DNA of 64,000 nt from Alphaproteobacteria bacterium (GCA_016124205.1 WGOD01000002.1:372001-436000); one strand, 5' to 3'; shown: positions 51,202 through 60,949, counted from the first letter of the stretch. Numbers and translations are program-made. The notes: generated by a model not told the origin, from the letters alone.

Positions 51202-52242
51202 CTACTCCGCCGCTGCCATCTCGATGAAGTCAGTCGAGACCGGCTCACCGTCGATGGCGACCTGAGAGGCGAGGAGCGCTTCGGCCTCTTCCCAGGCCTC
51301 CTCTGTGTCGGCTGCACCGAAGGCGATGCGCATGGAAGCCGACAGCATCGGGCCGTAGAGCAGCGTGCCCTCGGCGTCATCGGCGACATGGAAGGTGTCG
51401 GCGGTGGCTTCGAGATTGTCCCAGAAGGCGCGGACATGGGTCCAGTAGTCTGCCGTCGCGGCCCAGTATTCGTCGGCGGCATCAGCGCGCGGCAGGTCGG
51501 TCCGGACATAGGTGTTCACCCCGACTTCGCGGACCAGCGGATGCTCGCCCGTCTCGTCGATCACGATCTTGGTGTTGTCCTGCTCATGCACCCAGCCCCA
51601 GGGCGTGATGACGTGGCGGTTTACGGCCTGGATGGCGTGATAGTCGCTGCGGGTGGTGTCGTCGCGGCGCGGAAGCGGCCGGTTGGAGACGTCCGGCTCC
51701 CACGTGGAAATGCCGTCATCGTCATGCGTCCAGCGGGCGACGGCGGCGTAGCGCGGGCTGTCATCGACCTGATAGACGCTTTGCGACCACGCACCGGCGG
51801 CCTCCGCCTCGGTCAGGTCGATCATGTGCCAGTCGTCATGGCCGTCATAGTCCATGATGCGGGCGGGCTCGTATTCCCAGTCCTGACGCCAGTGCTTGAT
51901 GACCATCGGGTTGTTCTCGTCGTCACCGACGAGGAGGAAGTGCTGCAGCGAGATGAAATCGCCGCGATCCTCGATCACGCGGACAACTTCCCAGGCACCG
52001 GTCCGCTTCGGCTCGGCAAGCTCATAGCCCTCGCGCAGCGGCACGGTCTCGCGGAAATCGAACGTCACATCGTACTCACCGGTCATGGCGAGGATGGCGT
52101 CGCGGTCACGCTCGAACTCGGCCTGCGAATGGACCGGCAGCGCATTCATCGTGCCGCTTCCCGCGCCGCCCGAGACATAGCCCTGCCCGGTCGCGCAACC
52201 CGCCAGCAAAACCACCGACGCCGAAATCAGAAATACGCGCAT
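51202..52242 (-). CDS. DUF6607 lipoprotein
   Basis: A 346-residue predicted lipoprotein: short signal and lipobox LLAGC (cysteine near residue 15). The mature chain is a beta-rich acidic domain with GEYDVTFDFRETVP, EVVRVIEDRGDFISLQHFL, YVHEQDNTKIVIDET-like strands and many Trp/Asp, the layout of DUF6607 proteins that sit beside TonB-dependent receptors. It diverges from a heme-type TonB receptor with a 155-base gap. The linkage suggests a role in heme or iron acquisition at the outer membrane, but no biochemical function is known. ATG 52242 is chosen as the signal start. Confidence 0.75.
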   Translation of the reverse strand: MRVFLISASVVLLAGCATGQGYVSGGAGSGTMNALPVHSQAEFERDRDAILAMTGEYDVTFDFRETVPLREGYELAEPKRTGAWEVVRVIEDRGDFISLQHFLLVGDDENNPMVIKHWRQDWEYEPARIMDYDGHDDWHMIDLTEAEAAGAWSQSVYQVDDSPRYAAVARWTHDDDGISTWEPDVSNRPLPRRDDTTRSDYHAIQAVNRHVITPWGWVHEQDNTKIVIDETGEHPLVREVGVNTYVRTDLPRADAADEYWAATADYWTHVRAFWDNLEATADTFHVADDAEGTLLYGPMLSASMRIAFGAADTEEAWEEAEALLASQVAIDGEPVSTDFIEMAAAE

Positions 52243-52302
52243 GTGACGGCCCTCCATCAGCCCATTCGATCAGATGCCGGATCGCCTAGCACGACCCGAA
52301 CT

Positions 52303-52390
52303 GCAATTTAATAACGATTCTCACTTGCAGTCGCAAATTGCAAGAGGCTATGGGTAGCCAACCGCAATTGAGAACGATTTGCAAAACGGG
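52303..52390. promoter_or_regulatory. Candidate iron/heme-responsive operator region
   Basis: Two similar elements, GCAATTTAATAACGATT (52303-52319) and GCAATTGAGAACGATT (52364-52379), lie 61 bases apart in the gap between the DUF6607 and TonB receptor genes, near six helical turns. TGCAA/TTGCA repeats also occur. The sequences resemble alphaproteobacterial Fur or Irr boxes loosely; I cannot distinguish which. Confidence 0.35.
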
Positions 52391-52397
52391 GGATATC

Positions 52398-54503
52398 ATG
52401 TTTCGTGTTTCGACGCTCGCCGGAGGGGTGAGCCTTCTTGCCATGGCCATGGCCGCGCCGGCCCTGGCCCAGACACCTGACGAGGATCCGGGTGTGGAAA
52501 CGCCGGAAGTGCTGGTCATCACCGCCACCCGCACCGAGATCCCGGCCTTCGACTATCCGGGCATGGCGTCGGCGATCGACGCAGAAACCATCGAACTCAC
52601 GGCTCCGGCCTCGCTCGACGACCTGCTTCAGGAATTACCGGGCGTCGAGGTCGCGGGAGGCCCGCGCCGCACCGGGCAGACGCTGTCGATGCGCGGGCTC
52701 AGCCGCGAAAACGTGACCCTGCTGCTCGATGGCGCGCGGCAGAATTTCAACTCCGCCCATGACGGCGTCGTCTATGTCGACCCGATGATCCTGTCGGGCG
52801 TGGAATCGGTGCGCGGCCCGGCCTCGGCGCTCTATGGCTCGGGCGCGGCGGGAGGTGTGATCGCCCTGCGCACGGCGGATCCGGACGACCTTCTGTCCGG
52901 CGGTGAAACCTTCGGCATCGGCGGCGTCGCCGGCCACCGGACGGTCGATGGCGAGGTCCGCGCCGGTCTGACCGCCTATGGCCGCGGGGAAGTGTTCGAT
53001 ATTCTCGGCCATATCACGCGGCGCGAAAGCGGCGACATCACGCTCGGCAGCGGCAATGACCTTCCCGCCGACGATGAGAGCCTCGCCGGGCTGATCAAGC
53101 TGGGGGCAGACCTCGCGCCCGGCATTCGCGGCGAGCTGAGCTGGCAGGCCTTCCGGTCGGACGTGACCGAGCCGAACAACGGCCAGGGCAATGCCGGCGT
53201 CGGCGGTCTCAACCCGCTGGTCGAGAAGGACGTCACGAGCGACACGGTCCAGCTGAATGCCGATATCGCGCCGGCGGGTTCACTGCTCGACCTGCAGATC
53301 GTCGCCTATACCGGCCAGCAGGGCGTTCATGAGCGCGAGACCGCCAGCGGCCGCATCATCGACCGCCAGCTCGACAGCTGGGGCCTACGCATCGACCAGC
53401 GCTTCGAATTCACGCTCGGCATGTTCGATGCGGGCCTGACGGTCGGCGGGGAAATGTATGAGGACGAGCAGCACGGCTTCGACAGCGACGATCCTGCGGG
53501 CACGCGCGGCGGAGTTCCCGACGCGCAGTCGACCTTCCAGGGTCTGTTCACACAGCTGGAGCTGACCGGTGCGGTGCCGTTCGGCCTGCCGGGCGAAATC
53601 GTCCTGTTGCCGGGCGTTCGCTGGGATTCCTTCGAAAGCGCATCAGTGCTGGCGGCGGACAATTCAGATGACCAGGTGTCGGGCCGTTTCGGCGCGACAT
53701 ATGCGCCGAACGAAACCTTCCGCGTCTTCGCCAACTGGGCGCAGGCCTTCCGCGCGCCGTCAGTGAACGAGCTTTATCTCGACGGGACGCACTTCTCCCT
53801 GCCCCACCCGATCCTGGGCGCGCCGGTCTTCATCACCAACGAATTCATTGCCAACCCGAACCTCCGCCCGGAATCGACCGAAACGATCGAAGCCGGGTTC
53901 GGCCTGTCGCTGCGGGATTCGGTCCGCCCCGGCGACAGGCTTGAATTCAAGGCCTCCGTCTACGAGACGCAGGCCGAAGACCTGATCAATCTGTCGGTCA
54001 ATTTCGCCTTCCCGGGGAGCTGCTTCGCGCCGCCCTTCCTGCCGTGCAATGCCGGCACAACGAATTCAGCGAATATCACGGCGGCCACCCTCACCGGCTA
54101 TGAGGCGCAGCTGCACTACACGTCGGGCAACGGGTTAGAGCTGAGCGCGGCCCTGTCCGATGTCGATGGCGAGGATGACGTGACGGGCGCACCGCTCGGC
54201 TCACTGACGCCCGTCCGGCTGTTCGTCGATGGGCGCTACACGTTCGACGCGCCGCGCCTGACCTTTGGGGCCCGCGCCGAGTTCGCCGGTGATTTCGACA
54301 AGACCAATGACCCCGCGCTGGAGCGCGAGGGCTATACCGTCGTCGACCTCTATGGCCGCTGGCGGCCGTTCGCGGATCGCGGCCTCGCCGTGTCGGCGGG
54401 CGTGGATAACGTCTTCGATGAGGACTATTCGCGCACGGTGGCCGGTGCGAGCGAGGCGGGCCGCGGCTTCCGCGTCGATCTCAGCTGGTCGCGGAACTGG
54501 TAG
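52398..54503 (+). CDS. TonB-dependent receptor, heme/hemoglobin-like
   Basis: A 701-residue outer-membrane transporter. Order: signal peptide (to about APALAQ), TonB box EVLVITATR (about 33), plug domain with GVEVAGGPRRTGQ and GPASALYGSGAAGGVIAL, and a beta barrel of 22 strands ending in the aromatic SWSRNW. FRAPSVNELY and NPNLRPEST segments match the FRAP/NPNL motifs of heme and hemoglobin receptors, so heme uptake is the best guess. DUF6607 lies divergently upstream; a small secreted gene follows. Iron-dependent control is inferred from the elements in the gap. Confidence 0.85.
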   Translation: MFRVSTLAGGVSLLAMAMAAPALAQTPDEDPGVETPEVLVITATRTEIPAFDYPGMASAIDAETIELTAPASLDDLLQELPGVEVAGGPRRTGQTLSMRGLSRENVTLLLDGARQNFNSAHDGVVYVDPMILSGVESVRGPASALYGSGAAGGVIALRTADPDDLLSGGETFGIGGVAGHRTVDGEVRAGLTAYGRGEVFDILGHITRRESGDITLGSGNDLPADDESLAGLIKLGADLAPGIRGELSWQAFRSDVTEPNNGQGNAGVGGLNPLVEKDVTSDTVQLNADIAPAGSLLDLQIVAYTGQQGVHERETASGRIIDRQLDSWGLRIDQRFEFTLGMFDAGLTVGGEMYEDEQHGFDSDDPAGTRGGVPDAQSTFQGLFTQLELTGAVPFGLPGEIVLLPGVRWDSFESASVLAADNSDDQVSGRFGATYAPNETFRVFANWAQAFRAPSVNELYLDGTHFSLPHPILGAPVFITNEFIANPNLRPESTETIEAGFGLSLRDSVRPGDRLEFKASVYETQAEDLINLSVNFAFPGSCFAPPFLPCNAGTTNSANITAATLTGYEAQLHYTSGNGLELSAALSDVDGEDDVTGAPLGSLTPVRLFVDGRYTFDAPRLTFGARAEFAGDFDKTNDPALEREGYTVVDLYGRWRPFADRGLAVSAGVDNVFDEDYSRTVAGASEAGRGFRVDLSWSRNW

Positions 54504-54576
54504 CAGCCGGTCTGCATCCGATCGGGGCGCGGCGCGCATCCGGACCTTCAAATCCAACAGACAAAGGTCCTGATTG

Positions 54577-55023
54577 ATGCTTTCCCCGATCCTTGCTGCC
54601 CTGCTCCTGACATCTGTCGAAACGCCTGCCGGCTTCCATTTCGGTGCCGGACAGGACGCGCACGACTTCAACGCAATGTGTTCCAGCCACACCGTTCGCG
54701 AGCTCGACCCGGCAACGATGCCGCTGGCCGAAACCAGCCATGTGCAAGTCGATTGCGAAGGGTTTGACTATTTCGGTGGTGAGCGGCTTGCGGAATTCGT
54801 GTTCGCCGACGGCGCGCTGATCCATGTCTGGGTGCTGGTGGAGGAAGAAGAACTCGACGCGCTTCAGGCGGAATTCGAGGCCCTGCACGGCGCGCCCGAC
54901 CGGGAAGCCCCGGTTTTTGCCGCCTTCTTCGGTGCGCGTGCGGCCGTCCGGCGCGATCCCCCGGAAGCGCTTTACTATGGCGAAGCCGCCGCACCGGCCT
55001 ATGAGGCGTTCTTCAGCCAGTAG
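54577..55023 (+). CDS. Small secreted acidic protein
   Basis: A 148-residue protein with a signal-like start (MLSPILAALLLTSVETPAG). The mature chain is acidic; it has two cysteines (about residues 28 and 54) that may pair, hydrophobic strands LAEFVFADGALIHVWVLV and a helix EEEELDALQAEFEAL. ATG 54577 follows a TTG that would add one residue. It begins 73 bases after the TonB receptor stop on the same strand and may be cotranscribed. No family recognised. Confidence 0.55.
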   Translation: MLSPILAALLLTSVETPAGFHFGAGQDAHDFNAMCSSHTVRELDPATMPLAETSHVQVDCEGFDYFGGERLAEFVFADGALIHVWVLVEEEELDALQAEFEALHGAPDREAPVFAAFFGARAAVRRDPPEALYYGEAAAPAYEAFFSQ

Positions 55024-55035
55024 GCGGCAATGCGT

Positions 55036-55162
55036 CCCCTCGCCCTTCGAGGCCCCTTCGGGGCACCTCAGGATGAGGGGATATTCCGGGGTCCCCGTGG
55101 AAACGGGGACCCGAAACCGGGTGCATCACTTCAGGTCCCCGCGTTCGCGGGGACCCCATGAA
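55036..55162. repeat. Family D half-copy and a further GGGGACC repeat
   Basis: CCCCTCGCCCTTCGAGGC...CACCTCAGGATGAGGGG (55036-55080) is the family D half. It is followed by CGGGGTCCCCGTGGAAACGG and GGTCCCCGCGTTCGCGGGGACC stems (55089-55156). All lie between the convergent small secreted gene and fliJ. Confidence 0.75.
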
Positions 55163-55177
55163 TTGAAAGGGAAATGC

Positions 55178-55594
55178 CTAGTGCGCCCGCGCGGCGCGCA
55201 TCTGGGCAATCTCGTCGAGCTCGGCCTGTTCGGCGGAGCGGACGGCGCTCTCGATGCGGGCGAGGCGGCGTTCTTCCAGAAGCTCGTACTTCTTCAGCTC
55301 CTGAAACGCCGTTTCCAGCCGCGCGCGGATCGAGTCGGCCTGGCCTTCGACTTCGGCGAGCGACAGGCGGATGTTTTCTTTCCGCTTGATCACCGCCTGG
55401 GCGTAGCTGCCATAGGCCAGGAAGCCGTCCTTCGACTTGGCGGCTTCGGCCTGCTCCTCGGGCACGGAGGCCTCGAGGCGCGAAATCTGGTCATTCAGGG
55501 ACGTGCGCGCGCGGTCGATCTCGGCCATCTGCTTTTGCAGTTCCTCGACCTTGAAGCGTGCCAGCCGGATCAGCGGCTCGTGTGAGCGCGTCAT
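55178..55594 (-). CDS. fliJ: Flagellar FliJ protein
   Basis: A 138-residue coiled-coil protein that docks in the FliI ATPase ring and activates export. Two long charged helices (about 1-60 and 66-135) with many Glu/Arg/Leu heptads ([40 protein letters not shown]) are typical. ATG overlaps the fliI stop (ATGA). Name rests on coiled-coil profile, size and operon position, since FliJ is poorly conserved. Confidence 0.85.
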   Translation of the reverse strand: MTRSHEPLIRLARFKVEELQKQMAEIDRARTSLNDQISRLEASVPEEQAEAAKSKDGFLAYGSYAQAVIKRKENIRLSLAEVEGQADSIRARLETAFQELKKYELLEERRLARIESAVRSAEQAELDEIAQMRAARAH

Positions 55595-56934
55595 GATTTA
55601 CCTCCATCACCACCCAAAATCCCGGACAGGGCCGCGAAGGTTTCGGCGATGGGCGCCGCTTCGTCTTTCCCCTGTCCCAGGAAACGCTCCAACGGTTCGT
55701 TGAGCGCAATCGCCCGGTCTGTGGCCGGGTTCGATCCGCGGGCATAGGCGCCCAGACGGATCAATTCTTCCATGTCGGCATAGTCCGACAGTGCGGCGCG
55801 CGCGGCGCGGACAATGTCCGCCTCGCCCTCGCCGTAGACTTCCGGTGCGGTCCGGCTGATCGAACGCAGCACATCAATGGCGGGGAAGCGTCCCCGCTCC
55901 GCGATGGCGCGGTTCATCACCACATGACCGTCGAGAATACCCCGGACCGCGTCGGCGACCGGTTCGTTGTGATCGTCACCGTCGACAAGCACTGTGAAGA
56001 GGCCGGTGATCGAGCCCTGCTTGCCGCCATCGGTGCGCTGCGGACCCGGGCCGGCGCGTTCGAGGAGACGCGGAAGCTCGGCGAAGACCGACGGGGTATA
56101 GCCGCGCGTGGTCGGCGGTTCGCCGGCGGCCAGACCGATCTCGCGCTGCGCCAGCGCCACGCGGGTGACCGAGTCCATCAGGCAGAGCACGTCCTTGCCC
56201 TGATCACGGAAATATTCGGACACCGTCATGGTCAGCTGCGCGGCCTGGCGGCGCGCCAGCGCGGGGGCATCAGAGGTCTCGGTGATCACGACGGCGCGGC
56301 GGCGGCCTTCGGGCCCCAGCACGTCCTCGACGAATTCGCGGGCTTCACGGCCCCGTTCGCCGACCAGGCCGATGACGATGACGTCTGCGTCCGATCCACG
56401 CGCGAGCATGGACATCAGCACCGACTTGCCGACGCCGGAGCCGGCGAAGATGCCGAGGCGCTGGCCGCGCCGCATCGGCACGAAGGCGTTGAGCGCGCGC
56501 ACACCCAGATCAAGGCGTTCGCCGAGGCGGGCGCGCTGGTGGGCGCAGGGCGGTTGGCCCTTGACCGGATAGGCCGACGCGCCTTCCGGCAGCGGGCCCT
56601 GACCGTCCAGCGGACGGCCGAAACTGTCGATGACCCGGCCGAGCCAGGCCTTGCTGGGGCGCACGGTGGCCAGTTGCGGTTCGAGGCGAAGCTCCGCGCC
56701 CGGACCGACGCCGTCCATCGGCGCGAAGGGCATGAGGATGGCGGTCTCGCCGCGGAAGCCGACGACCTCGCAAGGCGAGCGTCCGCCCGGCGTGTCGAGC
56801 CAGGCGCGCGCACCGAGCACGAAGCCCGACTTCGGCCCCTGCGCGGCGATCATGAGGCCGTTGACCGACGTCACGCGCCCGGAGAGCACGCGCGGATCCA
56901 TTGCCTCGACCTGTTCGATCAGCCCTTGCATCAC
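55591..56934 (-). CDS. fliI: Flagellum-specific ATPase FliI
   Basis: A 447-residue F1-beta-like ATPase of the flagellar export apparatus. Walker A is GSGVGKS (residues 165-171), Walker B is in [11 protein letters not shown], and the GEPPTTRGY region and LLERAG follow. The N-terminal domain is complete. The protein acts on the cytosolic face of FlhA. Start at ATG 56934 (a second ATG follows). The fliI-fliJ pair lies about 6 kb from fliN, separate from the main flagellar block, with ctrA 4 kb further along. Confidence 0.95.
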   Translation of the reverse strand: MMQGLIEQVEAMDPRVLSGRVTSVNGLMIAAQGPKSGFVLGARAWLDTPGGRSPCEVVGFRGETAILMPFAPMDGVGPGAELRLEPQLATVRPSKAWLGRVIDSFGRPLDGQGPLPEGASAYPVKGQPPCAHQRARLGERLDLGVRALNAFVPMRRGQRLGIFAGSGVGKSVLMSMLARGSDADVIVIGLVGERGREAREFVEDVLGPEGRRRAVVITETSDAPALARRQAAQLTMTVSEYFRDQGKDVLCLMDSVTRVALAQREIGLAAGEPPTTRGYTPSVFAELPRLLERAGPGPQRTDGGKQGSITGLFTVLVDGDDHNEPVADAVRGILDGHVVMNRAIAERGRFPAIDVLRSISRTAPEVYGEGEADIVRAARAALSDYADMEELIRLGAYARGSNPATDRAIALNEPLERFLGQGKDEAAPIAETFAALSGILGGDGGKS

Positions 56935-57041
56935 GGCCTTTCGCGCTTCCTGCGCTTGTCGTCCCGTTTGACGGGACAGAGGTCACGAAAGCGAAAGGTA
57001 ACCGAACGCGGTTGCCGCCCCGTAAACGCGGGGGAGAAAAC

Positions 57042-58829
57042 TCAGCGGCGACAAGTCTCGATATCGTCGACGGTCACGCCGTCGCGCACGAAGGTGTAAA
57101 CCCCCGCATCGGTCTCTGGCCCCTGCTCCGGTGTCAGAGGGGTGCCGTCGGCCATGAAGACGAAACAGTCGGTTTGCGGGCCGTCCGGGGTCTGGCTGGT
57201 TCGGACCGGAATGATGAAACCGCGAACGGATCCGGTATCAGCCACTCCGGCCCTGTCGCTGCCGGCTCCCAGGGAAAGCGCCAACCAAAATTCCTGGAAC
57301 GCGAGTGCCACATTGTCGGCAGGGCGGCGGTCAAGATCGTATTCAAACAACTCCCGGTCTGCCCGGCCGTAGATGCGCCGCTCCGCGATTTCCGCTTCGA
57401 AGTCCGCAGCCTGAAATGCTTCATTTACGTAGCGTCCATCGAGTGAGTTCGTCCCGGTGCCGTCGTTGTCCTGGTCGGGCTGGGCGGGAACGGGCGCGCA
57501 TCGGATTCGTCCCGGCTGACCGAATTCGTTTTCGACATTCGCATTACCGGTCCAGCGGATGACCAGACCACCACCATCGACCGCATCAATGGTCACGGAA
57601 GTTTCGGCATCGCTTGCCTGGCTTGTGGTCGGTCCGCCCAGAATATCGAGATTGGCGACCTGCGGCATGCCGAGACGCGGGATTGTCGTTGCGACCGGCT
57701 GGTCGACATAGTCCGGGCTGAACCGGTTCACACCGGAACGATAGAATCCCCGGATCCGGTTCTGATCACTGTCCGGATCAGACTCGACGAGAATAATGCC
57801 GCCCGCCCGCGCCCATTCCGCCGAGGAATCGGAATCCAGCCGCGTCGAGCACTGCTGGACCGGACCCAGAAAATCATCCGGCGGCGTCTCGATCGCGGCC
57901 GGTTGGGGCCTCGCTTCCACCGCGCTGCTGTGGCCGCCGAACATGGCGTCGAGGAGTTGATTGAGACCCGGGGCATAGTCGCCGGAGTCCCGACCCTGCA
58001 TTCCCGGCGGTTCTTGGGCGATTCGCGCCGTCAGGCGGAGATCGGCCGGGTAATTGGGAATGCCGGTGCTGGCCGGTACGCGGGCACGGACCGCGAAAAA
58101 GCGCGTTTCATTCGCTGCCCAGTCTGGAACGCGCACAAAGAAGGATTCAGGCGCCAGACAGGTTCCCGCCGCGTCGGTTTCGCAAACCGTTGGCCGGTAA
58201 CCGTCATTGAGCGCAGAGAAGCCGGCGATTTCCGGTACGACGACCAGATCCGCTCCCGCGTCGCCGATATTGACCGCCGCGACCGTCATCAGTGCTGCGC
58301 GCGGGCCGGTTTCGCCAACACGCGCCACGCCGTCATTCGTCAACGTGTCGCCAATCGTGATGATGTCGGGCTGATTGCCGGTCGCGATCACGACCTGAAA
58401 GTCATTGACGATCGGGATACGCGGAATATTCGCCGTCTGGCCCGGTGCCGTGCACTGAACGATGCTGGTCAGGGATCCCGAATAGGCCCGGTCGATCGTG
58501 ATTTCGACGACAAAATCGGTACTCCCTCCGGCCGGCACGGTGGTTGGTGCGTTGGACGAACCGACGATGGTGCCGTTTTCGACTTCGAAAAATTGCGCGC
58601 GACCCGATGCTCCGCCGGGCAAGCCGGCGAAAAACCCACCGAATCGTGGCGCGCACTGGAAGTCCGTCTCGCTCGAATTCACCATGGTCGCGAAGAAGGT
58701 GACCGGTTCATTCGGCGCCGCCGATCGTGCGTTCGGAAGGATTGCCATCTGCACTGGGCCGAATTGAGCGACTGCCGCGCCCCCGCTGAACATCGCACCA
58801 ATCAGGCCCATAAGCAGAACTCTGAACAT
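57042..58829 (-). CDS. Large secreted protein of unknown function
   Basis: A 595-residue protein with a signal peptide (cut about GAAVAQ). The mature part begins with Ig/CARDB-like beta modules: MVNSSETDFQCAPRF, TVPAGGSTDFVVEITID and a second one ALMTVAAVNIGDAGADLVV with FFAVRARVPAST. A linker of Pro/Gln/Asp (about 300-345) precedes a C-terminal domain with six cysteines and PAQPDQDNDGTGTNS. ATG 58829 is preferred since a GGGAG site is well spaced from it and abuts the alternative ATG 58838. No family found; the beta modules suggest adhesion or surface display. Confidence 0.6.
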   Translation of the reverse strand: MFRVLLMGLIGAMFSGGAAVAQFGPVQMAILPNARSAAPNEPVTFFATMVNSSETDFQCAPRFGGFFAGLPGGASGRAQFFEVENGTIVGSSNAPTTVPAGGSTDFVVEITIDRAYSGSLTSIVQCTAPGQTANIPRIPIVNDFQVVIATGNQPDIITIGDTLTNDGVARVGETGPRAALMTVAAVNIGDAGADLVVVPEIAGFSALNDGYRPTVCETDAAGTCLAPESFFVRVPDWAANETRFFAVRARVPASTGIPNYPADLRLTARIAQEPPGMQGRDSGDYAPGLNQLLDAMFGGHSSAVEARPQPAAIETPPDDFLGPVQQCSTRLDSDSSAEWARAGGIILVESDPDSDQNRIRGFYRSGVNRFSPDYVDQPVATTIPRLGMPQVANLDILGGPTTSQASDAETSVTIDAVDGGGLVIRWTGNANVENEFGQPGRIRCAPVPAQPDQDNDGTGTNSLDGRYVNEAFQAADFEAEIAERRIYGRADRELFEYDLDRRPADNVALAFQEFWLALSLGAGSDRAGVADTGSVRGFIIPVRTSQTPDGPQTDCFVFMADGTPLTPEQGPETDAGVYTFVRDGVTVDDIETCRR

Positions 58830-58861
58830 GATGCACATCTCCCTGAATACAGCGATCAAGA

Positions 58862-59101
58862 ATGAATAGCACCGCGTCGGGCAAAATGACGAATATTTTC
58901 GAAAATCCTGGGTCGACTTCAAACTTGCTCCCGGCGCTCAGGCAGATCCCGTCAGCAGCACTCACGGGTTCACATCCCGGATTATCGGACTATGTTCCGC
59001 GGCCCGGACGGAGGGTGCGCGTCCTCGACGCCGCATGTCCGGACTTCGCCGTGCGCGCCTTGCGCTCATGAAATGACAACCATCGCTGACGGGAGACAGC
59101 C
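58862..59101. other. Gap without a convincing gene
   Basis: 240 bases between the divergent secreted-protein and KamA-family genes. Contains ATTTTCGAAAAT (58895-58906), a 12-base palindrome near the secreted-protein start, and a GGGAGA site before ATG 59102. No gene of credible length or codon use was seen. Confidence 0.6.
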
Positions 59102-60538
59102 ATGCCCCCCGCCACCCTGGTCGATCGCGTCGCGGGATCACGTCCCCGCAAAAAGGCGCTGAGCCGGAAGAATATGGACAATGTGTATGCGCGGATCGCG
59201 GAAACGCGGTTCCGGCGTCATGTCGTCCACGATATCGAACGCTATCGCCGTTATCTCGAAGAGGGCGGCGCGGCCGTCTATTCCGAAGCGGAACTGGACG
59301 AACTGGTCGAGGCGGGCGTGTCCGACCGCCTGCCGCCGCGCGCGACGGGCTATTATCTGGAGCTGGCCCGCAAGAGCGAGGCGGTGCGCAACCTGATCAA
59401 GGCGCGCCCGGAGGAGACCGAAGACCTGTCCGGCGAGGCCGATCCGTCGAACCAGCTGAAATACAGCCCGGTGCCGGGCCTGCTGCACAAATACGAGCTG
59501 GTCCTGCTCTATGTCGTGCGGGCCTGCTCGTCCTGGTGCCGCTATTGCTACCGCTCCGATTTCCTGACCGGGAAGACGGAGAAGGACACCGCCTCGATCC
59601 ACGAGATCGCCGACTACATCCGGGGTCACAACGCGAAGGCCGAGGCCGGCGAGACGGACAAGCCGCGCATTCGCGAGGCGCTTCTGTCAGGCGGCGACCC
59701 GATGGTGCTGTCGAACCGGAATCTGTTCGATTACATGAACGGTCTCGCCGAGGCCGGGGTCGAGATCATCCGCATCGGGACGAAGGAGATGGCCTTCTAC
59801 CCCAAGCGGTTCGACCAGAACTTCCTCGACATGCTGGATCTGTTCCACGAGCTGCACCCGGACGTGCTGGTCAGCTTCATGGTGCATTTCACCCACCCGG
59901 ACGAATTCCTGGTGCCGGACGGTCAGGGCAGCTGGGAAAAGGGTGCGACGGGTTACAAGCGCAACCCGCTGGTGAGGAAGGCGATCCGTGATCTGCGGTC
60001 CCGCCCCTTCGTGACGCTGGAAAACCAGACCCCGATCATCGACGGGGTGAATGACAGCGCCCACGCCCTGCGCGTGATGCAGCAGGAGCTGAAGAAGCTG
60101 GGCGTCAACAACCACTATTTCTTCCAGTGCCGCGAGATCGAGGGCCACCGCGCCTTCGCCCTGCCGGTGGAGACTGCCTGGGCGCTGCACAATGCGAGCC
60201 AGGCCAATCTGTCCGGCATCGAGCGGTCGCGCTTCGCGCTGTCGACCGAGGCGGGGAAGATGGAGATGGTCTCGGTGATCGAGGGCCATCCCTCCGCCCG
60301 CGCGCTCGGCGGGCCTCTGGGCGAGGCGCTCGCTGAAGGCCTCGTCGTCTTCCGCCTGCACCGTTCGCCCCATAACGACCGGCAGGGCGATATCGTGATC
60401 GCCCGGCGCAACCCGGACGCCCTCTGGATCACCGGCTATGAAGACCGGATCCTCTATGACGGGCGCAAGGAAACGCCGGACGAGAAATTCGCCCCGCTTC
60501 TGTCGCTGATCGAGCCGTCGCGGATGGCCGCGGAATAG
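59102..60538 (+). CDS. KamA-family radical SAM aminomutase
   Basis: A 478-residue radical SAM/PLP enzyme related to lysine 2,3-aminomutase. The iron-sulfur motif is CSSWCRYC (Cys142, 146, 149), the SAM-binding region includes LLSGGDPMVLS, and FYPKRF, HFTHPDEF and LENQTPIIDGVND follow in the order of the family. The C-terminal segment carries the PLP-lysine region less clearly. It is longer than EpmB (about 340) and close to true lysine aminomutases, but its substrate is not established. The genes around it (zinc ribbon protein, ctrA) give no clue. The upstream gap shows GGGAGA before ATG 59102. Confidence 0.85.
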   Translation: MPPATLVDRVAGSRPRKKALSRKNMDNVYARIAETRFRRHVVHDIERYRRYLEEGGAAVYSEAELDELVEAGVSDRLPPRATGYYLELARKSEAVRNLIKARPEETEDLSGEADPSNQLKYSPVPGLLHKYELVLLYVVRACSSWCRYCYRSDFLTGKTEKDTASIHEIADYIRGHNAKAEAGETDKPRIREALLSGGDPMVLSNRNLFDYMNGLAEAGVEIIRIGTKEMAFYPKRFDQNFLDMLDLFHELHPDVLVSFMVHFTHPDEFLVPDGQGSWEKGATGYKRNPLVRKAIRDLRSRPFVTLENQTPIIDGVNDSAHALRVMQQELKKLGVNNHYFFQCREIEGHRAFALPVETAWALHNASQANLSGIERSRFALSTEAGKMEMVSVIEGHPSARALGGPLGEALAEGLVVFRLHRSPHNDRQGDIVIARRNPDALWITGYEDRILYDGRKETPDEKFAPLLSLIEPSRMAAE

Positions 60539-60541
60539 CGC

Positions 60542-60811
60542 CTAGAAGTCGAAGAGTTCCGACAGGAAGCTTTCCCGGCGCTTGTGCGGCCGGCGGCCGT
60601 CGTCGCGATGACGGTCGCCGCCGCCCCAAGGGCCTTGATGGACATTGTCGGGGCCTTCGCGCCGCGGTGCCGCCTGCGGCGCGGAGCGCTCGATGATCTT
60701 GTCGAGTTCACCGCGATCGAGCCAGACGCCGCGGCATTTCGGGCAATAGTCGATCTCGACGCCGGAGCGGTCGGCCATCACCAGGGTTTCACCATCGACG
60801 GGGCATTTCAT
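60542..60811 (-). CDS. Zinc-ribbon (zf-TFIIB) protein
   Basis: An 89-residue protein with an N-terminal zinc ribbon: Met-Lys-Cys-Pro-x-Asp...YCPKCRGVWLDRGELDKI, typical of the zf-TFIIB family (first knuckle CPxD rather than CxxC). The remainder is a His/Arg/Gly-rich linker (GGGDRHRDDGRR) and a short acidic-hydrophobic end SFLSELFDF. Such proteins are common next to cell-cycle and stress genes, but function is unknown. ATG 60811 has AAGGAG eight bases before it. Convergent with the KamA gene, with a gap of three bases. Confidence 0.8.
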   Translation of the reverse strand: MKCPVDGETLVMADRSGVEIDYCPKCRGVWLDRGELDKIIERSAPQAAPRREGPDNVHQGPWGGGDRHRDDGRRPHKRRESFLSELFDF

Positions 60812-60826
60812 CGCGCGCACTCCTTG

Positions 60827-60850
60827 TCTCACGGGTTTGAACCCGTGAGA
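60827..60850 (-). promoter_or_regulatory. Perfect hairpin abutting the Shine-Dalgarno of the zinc-ribbon gene
   Basis: TCTCACGGGTT and AACCCGTGAGA are perfect 11-base arms around TG. On the minus strand the stem ends just before the ribosome site ACAAGGAGTGC. Such a stem could hide or expose the start region, or be a protein operator. Confidence 0.4.
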
Positions 60851-60949
60851 TAGGGCGCGCGATTTCCGGCGTCAGAGGGATTGGCGGGATCGCCGTCCCC
60901 TCACAAAAAAACACACCCCGGGGAAGAAAAATGCAGCTGTTGCAACCGG

